Positions 33,714-41,718 of a stretch of 64,000 bases of DNA are shown piece after piece. Every line of letters begins with the position of its first letter. The stretch's first letter is position 1. The position numbers were made by a program, and so were the translations under genes. The notes beneath the pieces were generated by a model that saw nothing but the letters and a program-made list of their open reading frames with translations, searched no databases and was not told the origin of the DNA. Source of the DNA: JBGASG01 sp046328035 (GTDB lineage Bacteria > Cyanobacteriota > Vampirovibrionia > Obscuribacterales > Obscuribacteraceae); contig JAXLXI010000024.1 of NCBI GenBank assembly GCA_046328035.1, positions 4,530-68,529 on the forward strand, written 5' to 3'.

Positions 33714-34739
33714 CTACTGCACTGGATACGAAGTGATGTGTCCCTCGACCTGCTTCGCGGCGGTGTAGCCCAGACGCGAATTCTCCGTGTGCTCCACGAG
33801 CCAACCACAGACCGTCTGCATGGTGTCAGGCTTGATGTGAGCCGTTTCCAGCAAGATGTGACCGCGCGAATGGAACCAGCGCACCGTCTGATCCGAAGAC
33901 TTCAACGTGCTGAGAAGTTTGACGACCGCATTCGCCTTCACGCAGCGATCCGCGCTGCCTTGCAGCACCAGCACCGGCACGTCTGACTTCACTCTCTTAG
34001 CGAGCGGCAGTGTGCGATAGACAGCCCAGCACGATTGCAAAACCTGAATGCCGCTCAGTTTGCGACGCACCAGTGGATCGCGCTTCAGTTCGTCGGCGAC
34101 CACGGGATCGCCTTTGCCATAACGACCTACAAAGGGAGAAACATCGCATTGCGCGCGCGGGAACGCTGCCATCAGCCCGGCGCACGTAAGGGTTTTGGAA
34201 TCTATTATCGAATGCGGGCGCACCGCCGGTGCCGCCAGAATCAAGCCATCCGTCAATTCCGGATGAAGGGCGGCGAAGCGTACCGCTAGAGACGAACCGA
34301 GGCTTTCGCCAACGAAATACACCGGAATACCTGGATGTTCCTTGCGCACGTATTGAGCCAGACGAGCCAGGTCGTCGATGCTCTTGCGATACTTCACTTT
34401 GTGTTTGCAATCCGATTTGCTCTCGCAGTATTTGTGTGTGTGATCGAGATTGCGTCCATATCCTCTCAAATCAGTGGCATAAACTTCGAAACCCATGGTG
34501 GCCAGTTGTCTGCCCAGACCGTCATAGGAGCGACCGTGCATCGACACACCATGAATCGCAATCACTATGCCGCACGGCGAAACATTGGTTTCAGACCAGT
34601 GATAGACCGGCATGTGCAGCTTTTCGTTTATTAGCCCGTCTTCTTCATAATGAAGGTACTTGGCGCTGGCACGCGGTGCCGCGTAGACGAACGTCATCAG
34701 AAGAAACAGGAGAAATGCGAGATACCTGGGCTTTTTCAT
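33714..34739 (-). CDS. Exported alpha/beta hydrolase, lipase-like (serine aminopeptidase S33 type)
   Basis: ATG 34739 (MKKPRYLAFLLFLLMTFVYA) is chosen as a normal signal peptide; ATG 34754 is 5 codons longer. 341 residues. After the signal the fold resembles monoacylglycerol-lipase-type hydrolases: GIVIAIHGVSMHGRSYDGL (oxyanion HG), ATDLRGYGRN, the nucleophile elbow VGESLGSS (Ser), acid LQGSADRCV (Asp), and His in SRGHILLE. Cysteines at several positions suggest periplasmic disulfides. Substrate not known; ester or lipid hydrolysis is inferred from the fold. Confidence 0.85.
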   Translation of the reverse strand: MKKPRYLAFLLFLLMTFVYAAPRASAKYLHYEEDGLINEKLHMPVYHWSETNVSPCGIVIAIHGVSMHGRSYDGLGRQLATMGFEVYATDLRGYGRNLDHTHKYCESKSDCKHKVKYRKSIDDLARLAQYVRKEHPGIPVYFVGESLGSSLAVRFAALHPELTDGLILAAPAVRPHSIIDSKTLTCAGLMAAFPRAQCDVSPFVGRYGKGDPVVADELKRDPLVRRKLSGIQVLQSCWAVYRTLPLAKRVKSDVPVLVLQGSADRCVKANAVVKLLSTLKSSDQTVRWFHSRGHILLETAHIKPDTMQTVCGWLVEHTENSRLGYTAAKQVEGHITSYPVQ

Positions 34740-34896
34740 ATAACAAGGTTCCATTTATCGGACCGAGACATGCCGTCAAAGCCGATGTGTGCTTGTTTTC
34801 AAGACACGGTTGCCGTTCAACCGTACAGCAGATATACCAACTCATGTGTCTCTCGAAACCTACATGTGGCCTTCAGACTACACTTGGACCGCTGGT

Positions 34897-37665
34897 TTAA
34901 TGATCGGTCTTCGGTTTCTCAGACGCTGAACTGGCGCCGGTTTTACCCGCTTCTATCTCTTCCATCAGCTTCTTGACAGAGAAACTCTGATTGCTTTCAC
35001 CGAGGCGTTTCCAGGTTTCTTCCTGCTGCGCGCAGATCGCACGGGCGTTCTCCGGGTCGTTATTGCATAGGTAGTAGCTCGCCAGAGCGTAAGCCGACCA
35101 ATCGGTGAGTTTTCGACTTTCCCCCTTCTCCGTTGTCGTCTTAGCTTCAGCAAGCATACGATGAGTCTCTTCGCGAGCTTCCAGGAGATAAGGCTTAGCC
35201 TCATATCCCTCGGTCGCAGAGCACCAAAGTATTGGCGACATGGCGCGCGGTCACCGCTCGCGCCAGTCTCGATTGCACACCGCGATTCAAATGATAGCCT
35301 TTTATACTGCTTTCGACGGCTTTATCCTTTGTCCCGACTGCCATGTAGATGATCGCTGCGTCTTGCCAGAATCGTGACATTTCATCGACGGAGAAGAGCC
35401 TGCCGGAGACAGGCGTGTCTGATACCATCGGCAGTGCCTCCTCCTGCAAGAAGGGTAAAGCACTTTTCTGCTCGGCGAGCGCAGTCTTGAGTTCGAGATA
35501 GCAATTGATGTAAATCAGCCTTTCCGGACGTTCCATATGTCCGGTGGACGCTTTCAGCGCGTTGTTTTGCAAATTCGCTCAGTTGCGTCTACAGCGCGCG
35601 CCAGGAACTTTCTCCTCAATCAGCATGATCAGCGTCAAGGAATAGTTGCGACAGAATTGAGCAGGAACGAACTCGTCCCTATTCAGCGGGTCCAGTACGG
35701 ACGCTTCGAATACTTCCAGTATGTGCCGCGCTAAGTTTGGTGTCTGAGATTTATCAAGTTGTACCAGAGCGGTCAAGCAATAGTTCAAGTTTGCCAGTCG
35801 AACAAATCTTGATTGCGAAGTGGCTGCTACCTTGATGGACTCCTGAAACCACTTAACACATTCGTTGGATTCCCCTGCGCTCGGTACACTTGTCCGATGC
35901 GAATACACAAAGAGGACAGCGAGCCGCCCTCTTGTGTAATGTTGCTCCCGCGATAAAATTCGACCGCTGCAATCATGTCCGCAAGCGGCGGTAAGCGCTT
36001 CTGTATTGAGAAGGTCATTGAGATTGGCTTTTTCCATAACCAACTGGTACTTCTCCCGCAGCTTCAGTTGCTGGAGTCGTTGCCGGGTAGTCAGTTTTAT
36101 CGTGCATCCGCTCCTTTACCCCGACCAGTCCCGCAAGGCACGCGAGCTCCTGATCGAAGAAGAGGCGCCGGTGAAAAATGTCCATGGCGGTTTCATAGTC
36201 AACGCAGGCTGTTTTAGCGGCTCCCCATTATTTTCGTGAACTTGAGCTCGCGTCAGCGCCGCGTTCGCGCGCGCTTCGCCGCCTGGCTCTTCCTCCTCTA
36301 AGATTACCAACGCCTTGTCCAGCATCAGATGGGCTAAATCGAAATCCTTCATCAAGAATGCCGTTCTGCCCAGCTCCATCTCGGTCTTCGCCACCGACAG
36401 CTTTTTCAGCTCCGGAGCGGCTTCGACTTCCGACAGCGCGGACTGCAACTCTTTAAGCGAGTCACCCAGCCAACCCTGGTCTCGCAGGTACACTCCTAGT
36501 TGACGGTGTTGGGTTAGAGCGCGCGTGATGCGACCATTCTCCATGTTCTGCTGATACCGCAAGCGCAGGATGGCTGCCACTGTTTGCGGATCTGAGTAAT
36601 GATCTTTGATCCAGACCAGTTCTAAGCAGGATCTTCTGTGAACGGAATTACCATCGCCTGCTTATACAGGGGGTGTTCTCCGATCTGATTCGGTTTGTTT
36701 TTGTTGCCCACCGACCGGCACCACGTAAGTGACAGGCACCATTGCCAGTACCGCGATCAGCGCCAGCCACTTCGGGCTCACCGTTGATCGCAGGCTGCGT
36801 TTCCTCACACTACCGACAGTGAGCGGTTCGACGATCTCTTTGAGCAATGAGTCTTGTAATTCCTTTGCCGACGCAAACCGTTGTTCCGGATCGCTCGCCA
36901 GGCAGCGATCTATTGCATTGCGCAGATAGACCGGCACGGTATCTGGTAGTGGATCGCGTTCGCCCTCGCGCATCTTTAATGCGGTCGATAGTGCAGTCTC
37001 GCCCTCATAGGGAGTGTGTCCCGCTAAACAGCGATACATCATAGCCCGGGAAAACAAGTCGGAGCGTTCCTCTCCTAATGCCGCCGGCGTGTAATGCTCG
37101 GGACTCATGTACGCGATGCTGCCGACCACGCTCTGCGTTTGTGTGGTGCCACCCATTGAAGCGGCAACGCGAGCAATTCCCAGGTCTGTCACCTTGACTT
37201 TTACAGTGCCATCGGACAGCGCTTGAACCATGAGATTCGCCGGCTTGATATCGCGATGCACCAGCCCTGCCTGGTGAATGGCACTCAGTGCTTCGCACGC
37301 AGCAATTGCAATTTGCTTGACTGTTTCGGGCGGGAGCGTGCCGCTCGCCAATCAGCTCGCTGAGTGGCGGAAAATCGATGAACTCCATGACCATGTATGG
37401 ACAGCCGGCCGGCGTCACTCCCCACCCGTAAAACTCAGGGATGGCCTGGACTTTTGATTGATGACAGCGCGCGCGCCTCGCGTTCGAATCGTTTGATTCC
37501 TGCGGCATCCGTGGCATGCAGCATTTTTATGGCGACGCTGCGATCCATGACCGTGTGCGTGGCTTCGTAAACACTGCCCATGCCACCAACACCGACCAGA
37601 TCGTTAATGCGATAACGTCCGTCGAGAACGGTATTGATCAGTTGATCTCGCTGATTGATTCCCAT
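34897..37665 (-). pseudogene. Decayed Ser/Thr kinase-TPR gene with several frameshifts
   Basis: Fragments in different frames follow one another on the minus strand. 37665-37438 gives a kinase N-lobe (YRINDLVGVGGMGSVYEATH, AIKMLHATD). A second frame around 37450-37360 gives the hinge (GCPYMVMEFIDFPPLSELIG). 37351-36662 gives the catalytic lobe (LVHRDIKPANLM, DLGIARVAAS, GSIAYMSPEHY) and a membrane helix (WLALIAVLAMVPVTYVV). Then four TPR-like fragments (36580-36116, 36043-35579, 35572-35201, 35241-34897) lie in shifting frames. Together they cover a kinase-TM-TPR protein of about 920 residues, the same architecture as the intact genes at 50766 and 54778. The catalytic part has in-frame damage (SDLFSRAMMYRCL instead of the usual SDxYSxGxxMYxxL). 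At least five shifts argue for true decay rather than sequencing error. Confidence 0.78.
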
Positions 37666-37792
37666 GGCCTCGCACTGCTACTTTCTTATACCCCTAAACT
37701 GCCTGGCAAGGAAGCCTGCGCCGGGCTTGAGCCGAAAGCCAGGGTTTTCATACTTGCCAACCGGCGACATCTAAATCAAACTATCGGTATAT

Positions 37793-39565
37793 ATGAGTGA
37801 AGTCCCGACGGTTGAGCCGCCCAGCGAGCCAACCCCACCTTACCAGACCAAACTAAGCATCGAGTCCGAGCCCACTGAGGCTGGGGCGCATGCGTCCGCA
37901 CCGGCACCGGAATCCGATCGCCCGGTGCCGTCCGGTGCTTTTCAGTTGCAGGCTAACCCGGCAGCGCTGGCTAAGTTTGCCTTCGGCAGTGCCATCACGA
38001 TCGCCACTGTCATGGTTTTTCAGGAGGTGCCGGCATTGATTGCTTCGACCTCCGACTTCGCCCATCTGTTAATCCGCATGGTTGGACTCTGGTTGAGCGC
38101 TTACCTGCTTTTTGCCGTCTCGGTGTGGGCGATGTTTCTTGTCGGTGGCATCGTCGGTGGTGGCATACTGTTCGATCAGGAGGGCATTCGTCTCTGGCGC
38201 TTCGGCAAAAAGACACTGTGGCGCGACGTCAAGGCGATCGGACTGGACGAACATCCAGTGTTTTCGGCGTTTTTCTTTTTGCGTCCCAATGCGCAGCGCA
38301 TCGTCTTTTATGTCGAGCGCCGGAAAAAAGGCAAACCACCAGTTTTGGCTGGACAAGTGATACCGTCCTTTTCATTCTCCCAAGCTGAATTCGGATCTTT
38401 GTTTGGGCATGCCTGTCAGCGCACGTTTGGTTTCATTCCTGATTCACCCAAACTCTATGCCTTCGATCAAAGCGCCCTTCCGGACCTGCGAGCGTCTCAC
38501 GATAAGGGCTTCAAGAAGCGCATTCTGTTCACGTTGATCATTGCTTTTGGATTTGTGATGGTGGTGGGACGCACCGCGGGCACCAACTACTTTTACAATG
38601 AAGGCAACGCGCGTTTTGCGCGCCAGGATTATGAAGGCGCGCGCAAAGCCTACGTAGTGGCAACGCAAATTAACCCGGTCTTTCCGCGCGCCTGGGATCA
38701 ACTGGCCCGCTCCGAGTTCCGCCTGGGTCGCGTCGCTGATGCGAAGAAACATTGGGAGCGGGCACTGCAACTGCGCCCCGATCTGGTCGAGGCCAAGTCG
38801 GCACTGGCAAACATTGCCGTCAGGCAGGCGGATTTCTACCTGGCGCGAGCACTCTTGCGCAAGTGCGTGGCGTTGCAACCTCGTTATCTGCCGGGTTACA
38901 TGAATTTGGCCGATCTCGAGATTCGCACCGGCAATCCGCGAGCCGCAGAAAGGTCGTTGCGCTTTGTGGTCAAGCAAGAGCCAAACAACTTGAAAGCGCA
39001 TCAGCTGTTCGCGCGTGCCAAGCTAAAAGAGGACGACATAGTTGCCGCCCGCAAAATTCTCGACAATTTGCCTCAGCCCTCGACGGAAGCCGAGCGTCAG
39101 TTTGGTATTTTGGTGCGCGCCGAATACGAAACGCAAGCGGGCAACTTCAGTACTGCCGCCAAATTGTTTGATGACCTCGAGCGCGCGCATCAAACGTCGT
39201 TCGAGTTTTACCTGGAGCGCGGCAAGTTTAATTTCCGCTCCGGAGACAATGCGCTGGCATTAAAGGACTTCAATAAGGCTCAGGAGCTGCGTCCGAAGGA
39301 TGTCTGGCCGGCGATATATCTGGCTGAGATGGCATTGGTTGAGAAGCGCGACGGCGACTTTGCTGACCGCATGGGCAACATCATTAATGCCAATGTGCAG
39401 GACCCGGCCGGGCTGGCGTATGCGGCGAAACTTCTAATGCGTTCGCAGAAGAAAGACCAGGCGGTCGATGTGGTTATGCGTGCCCTGCAATTAGACCCAT
39501 ACAACGAAGCGGCGCATGATGCGGTCAAGTCAATCATGCCCGGGGAGCAAACGAGTGATGACTAA
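37793..39565 (+). CDS. Membrane-anchored TPR protein
   Basis: 590 residues. Residues 1-55 are Pro/Glu-rich, then three hydrophobic segments in about 55-145 enclose short loops. A PH-like/DUF stretch follows (GILFDQEGIRLWRFGKKTLW), another membrane helix near residue 245 (ILFTLIIAFGFVMVV), and then a C-terminal TPR solenoid of about eight repeats (NEGNARFARQDYEGARKAYV, AWDQLARSEFRLGRVADAKK, GYMNLADLEIRTGNPRAAER, FYLERGKFNFRSGDNALALK). TPRs bind proteins; orientation puts them on one face of the membrane. The next gene overlaps its stop by 8 bp. Confidence 0.85.
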   Translation: MSEVPTVEPPSEPTPPYQTKLSIESEPTEAGAHASAPAPESDRPVPSGAFQLQANPAALAKFAFGSAITIATVMVFQEVPALIASTSDFAHLLIRMVGLWLSAYLLFAVSVWAMFLVGGIVGGGILFDQEGIRLWRFGKKTLWRDVKAIGLDEHPVFSAFFFLRPNAQRIVFYVERRKKGKPPVLAGQVIPSFSFSQAEFGSLFGHACQRTFGFIPDSPKLYAFDQSALPDLRASHDKGFKKRILFTLIIAFGFVMVVGRTAGTNYFYNEGNARFARQDYEGARKAYVVATQINPVFPRAWDQLARSEFRLGRVADAKKHWERALQLRPDLVEAKSALANIAVRQADFYLARALLRKCVALQPRYLPGYMNLADLEIRTGNPRAAERSLRFVVKQEPNNLKAHQLFARAKLKEDDIVAARKILDNLPQPSTEAERQFGILVRAEYETQAGNFSTAAKLFDDLERAHQTSFEFYLERGKFNFRSGDNALALKDFNKAQELRPKDVWPAIYLAEMALVEKRDGDFADRMGNIINANVQDPAGLAYAAKLLMRSQKKDQAVDVVMRALQLDPYNEAAHDAVKSIMPGEQTSDD

Positions 39566-40115
39566 CGAATTGCAGAGGGAGAGTGCTGTGCGGCGCTGGG
39601 GCAAGGTGCTGCTTTCGATACTGTATGTGGTGCTACTGGCGTGTGTAATGGCTTGGCTCACCGGCTTACTGATGGGCGTCATTGATGCAGTGCGAACCAC
39701 CGGTACGAGATCCGCAACTGTCTGGTTTCCGTACTTCGATCCGACGCCTGTGGCTCAGGAACCGTTTCGCCGCTACGCCGCCGGCACCGTGCCGGGTATG
39801 GTCGAGGATCTAATCCAGTGGAACAACATGTACTTCCGCGGCTATACTCGCTTCGGCAGCGGCCTCGGATTTGTGATTGGAGCGGTTTACGCCGCCACCA
39901 CCTTTAAATTTAGTCGCCCGGGTGACCGCTTGCCTGCCGTCTGCGTGGCCGGATTGATCTCCGGCGCCCGCTCGATGCTGATGATCGCCAGTGCCCCGAT
40001 CTCTGCCATCGCCGGTGGCGTCATTTGCGCGGTCGTCGCGGCCGGGCTGGCTAAAGTTTATGCGCACGACACCAGAGTGCCGCGCATGCCGCTAATGGAC
40101 TTCAATCAGCGATAG
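39558..40115 (+). CDS. Small membrane protein coupled to the TPR protein
   Basis: The ATG at 39558 lies inside the last codons of the TPR gene, a normal coupled start; the longer reading from 39516 is rejected. 185 residues with hydrophobic segments at about 14-37, 100-115, 122-140 and 148-165 (VLLSILYVVLLACVMAWLTG; LGFVIGAVYAATTF; ISAIAGGVICAVVAAGLAKV). No family recognised. Likely works with the TPR protein at the membrane. Confidence 0.72.
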   Translation: MTNELQRESAVRRWGKVLLSILYVVLLACVMAWLTGLLMGVIDAVRTTGTRSATVWFPYFDPTPVAQEPFRRYAAGTVPGMVEDLIQWNNMYFRGYTRFGSGLGFVIGAVYAATTFKFSRPGDRLPAVCVAGLISGARSMLMIASAPISAIAGGVICAVVAAGLAKVYAHDTRVPRMPLMDFNQR

Positions 40116-40204
40116 GAAACGTTACCTGACCGCGATGGAGGGAACCTCTTGTTGCTCAGGCTCGACTGTTTCTCAATCGGAACATACGAATTGAAGGAAC
40201 GCCT

Positions 40205-41032
40205 ATGAATTCGCTCAACGGATTGTTTGATGTCAAGTTATTCAAGCTTGGCACTACCGACGTCACGCTCTGGTCCCTAATGTACATTGTCATACTGTCA
40301 TTCGTACTCGTGCGGCTCAGCGACAGATTGACGGAGTGGTTGATGAAGCGCGTCATCTCGCGCAGCCGCATCAATCCGATTGCCCAGCAAGCAATCGGCA
40401 CCACATTGCATTACTTGATCCTGACATTTGGTTTCATCATTCTGCTGCAGAGCGCCGGCATCGATCTCAGCGCCATCACCGTCGTGGTCGGTGCGCTCGG
40501 TATCGGTATCAGCTTTGGTCTGCAACAGATCACCAGCAATTTGATCAGCGGGCTGATCATTCTATTCGAACGTTCCATCAAGCTCGGCGACAAAGTTCAG
40601 GTCGGCGATGTGGTTGGACGCGTACAGAATATATCTTTGCGGGCAACCACCATTGTCACCACAGATGGTGTGTCGGTGATGGTGCCCAACTCTGAGTTCA
40701 TCACCTCGAAGGTCATGAACTATACCCTGCAGGCACAACGCGCCTTCGCCCGTTTTTCAATCAACGTGCCAATCAGCAAGTCGCTGCCGCAATTGCAAAA
40801 GGAAATTGTCGAGATCGTCTCGGCGCACGACGGCGTGCTCGATAGTCCAACCCCACAAGTGCACTTCGAGGATGCGACGAGCGACACGGCAAAGTTTGCT
40901 GTCGTCTGTGCCACCGACAAGTTCATGGACGACCCCGATGCATTGCAAAGCGACCTGCGCATGGAGATCTACTCGCGCTTCCCGAAGCCGACCGCCACGC
41001 CTGAGAACGCAGCCGAAAACAAAGCCGCTTAG
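40205..41032 (+). CDS. MscS-family mechanosensitive channel
   Basis: 275 residues. Three membrane helices precede the MscS pore/beta domain: ITVVVGALGIGISFGLQQIT leading to SNLISGLIILFERSIKLGDK, then VGRVQNISLRATTIVTTDGV and VMVPNSEFIT, diagnostic of MscS family pore helix 3 and the upper beta domain. The C-terminal alpha/beta domain ends in a Pro/Ala/Lys tail. It releases solutes on hypo-osmotic shock in characterised members. It is slightly shorter than E. coli MscS (286 residues). Stands alone. Confidence 0.93.
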   Translation: MNSLNGLFDVKLFKLGTTDVTLWSLMYIVILSFVLVRLSDRLTEWLMKRVISRSRINPIAQQAIGTTLHYLILTFGFIILLQSAGIDLSAITVVVGALGIGISFGLQQITSNLISGLIILFERSIKLGDKVQVGDVVGRVQNISLRATTIVTTDGVSVMVPNSEFITSKVMNYTLQAQRAFARFSINVPISKSLPQLQKEIVEIVSAHDGVLDSPTPQVHFEDATSDTAKFAVVCATDKFMDDPDALQSDLRMEIYSRFPKPTATPENAAENKAA

Positions 41033-41105
41033 GCTGGCAGTAGGGCGAATACGGGACCTACCGGAGCGTCACGTCTTCGAGTATCATCATTTGCCTGGTT
41101 GTACA

Positions 41106-41120
41106 AATTGTAGTACAATT
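41106..41120. promoter_or_regulatory. 15-bp perfect palindrome, toxin-antitoxin operator
   Basis: AATTGTA-G-TACAATT at 41106-41120, overlapping a wider TTGTAC...GTACAA pair (41099-41118) and followed by another GTAGTAC at 41123-41129. It lies 25-39 bp before the toxin start, in the promoter position of a type II TA operon, where the antitoxin normally binds. Confidence 0.65.
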
Positions 41121-41144
41121 ATGTAGTACCTTGGCGAGCAAGCT

Positions 41145-41423
41145 ATGAAGATCGTTGGGTACAACCTGGACAGCTTGAATCGCCACGGCGTTACGCCGGA
41201 GATGATTGACGAAGTGTTGGCTGGTTCGATGGTCAGCTATTTCCCTCTGGATCATGAAGAAGACACTTGCGAAATGCTCGTTGGATACACTTTTGGCGAG
41301 AAACTGATTGAAGTCGGCTTGCGTTATAAAACTGCAAGCACTGTTTTCGTCTTTCACGCGCAGACTGTCTCGCCAGAATACCGAAAAATGTTCGAAGATG
41401 AATGGAGCAGAAGCCATGGCTAA
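41145..41423 (+). CDS. BrnT/RelE-like toxin of a type II toxin-antitoxin pair
   Basis: 92 residues. It starts MKIVGYNLDSLNRHGVTPEM, and the layout (N-terminal helix with R-H-G-V, long beta strands EMLVGYTFGEKLIEVGLRYK, TVFVFHAQTVSPEYRKMFED) resembles BrnT-type toxins, which share the RelE fold and cleave RNA. BrnT proteins usually have KHGVxFEEA at the front; here RHGVTPEMIDEVL fills that position. The call is by fold-like pattern and gene arrangement; the exact family is not certain. The antitoxin starts 8 bp before its stop. Confidence 0.65.
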   Translation: MKIVGYNLDSLNRHGVTPEMIDEVLAGSMVSYFPLDHEEDTCEMLVGYTFGEKLIEVGLRYKTASTVFVFHAQTVSPEYRKMFEDEWSRSHG

Positions 41424-41706
41424 GCTAGATAAGAAGCAGCTGGAGAAGGCGCACAAAGAGTTAAAGGGCGATGCCAGAAAGCGGATTGCGGAGCGCGGTA
41501 TTTTGCAATTTCGTGCTGATGAAGAGACAATCCTGGCGGTCATGACTGCGGCGGAAAAGGCAAAAATGCCGGTTGGTACGATCCTTCGGCAATGGGTTCA
41601 GGAAAAGCTGCAAATTGAGACAGCTCGCGAGAAGGCACCGGATTTGGTGCAACGTGTGTCCATTCTTGAGCAAGTAGTTACCGACCTGCAGCAAAAGCTG
41701 AAATAG
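41416..41706 (+). CDS. Ribbon-helix-helix-like antitoxin (BrnA-like)
   Basis: ATG 41416 overlaps the toxin stop by 8 bp, so the two are coupled. 96 residues. The N-terminal third is basic and helical (KLDKKQLEKAHKELKGDARK), then a strand-helix-helix RGILQFRADEETILAVMTAA then EKAKMPVGTILRQWVQEKL, as in CopG/BrnA-type repressors, and a C-terminal coiled coil (RVSILEQVVTDLQQKL). Expected to bind the toxin and the palindromic operator upstream. Confidence 0.7.
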   Translation: MAKLDKKQLEKAHKELKGDARKRIAERGILQFRADEETILAVMTAAEKAKMPVGTILRQWVQEKLQIETAREKAPDLVQRVSILEQVVTDLQQKLK

Positions 41707-41718
41707 GCGGAGCTGCTG

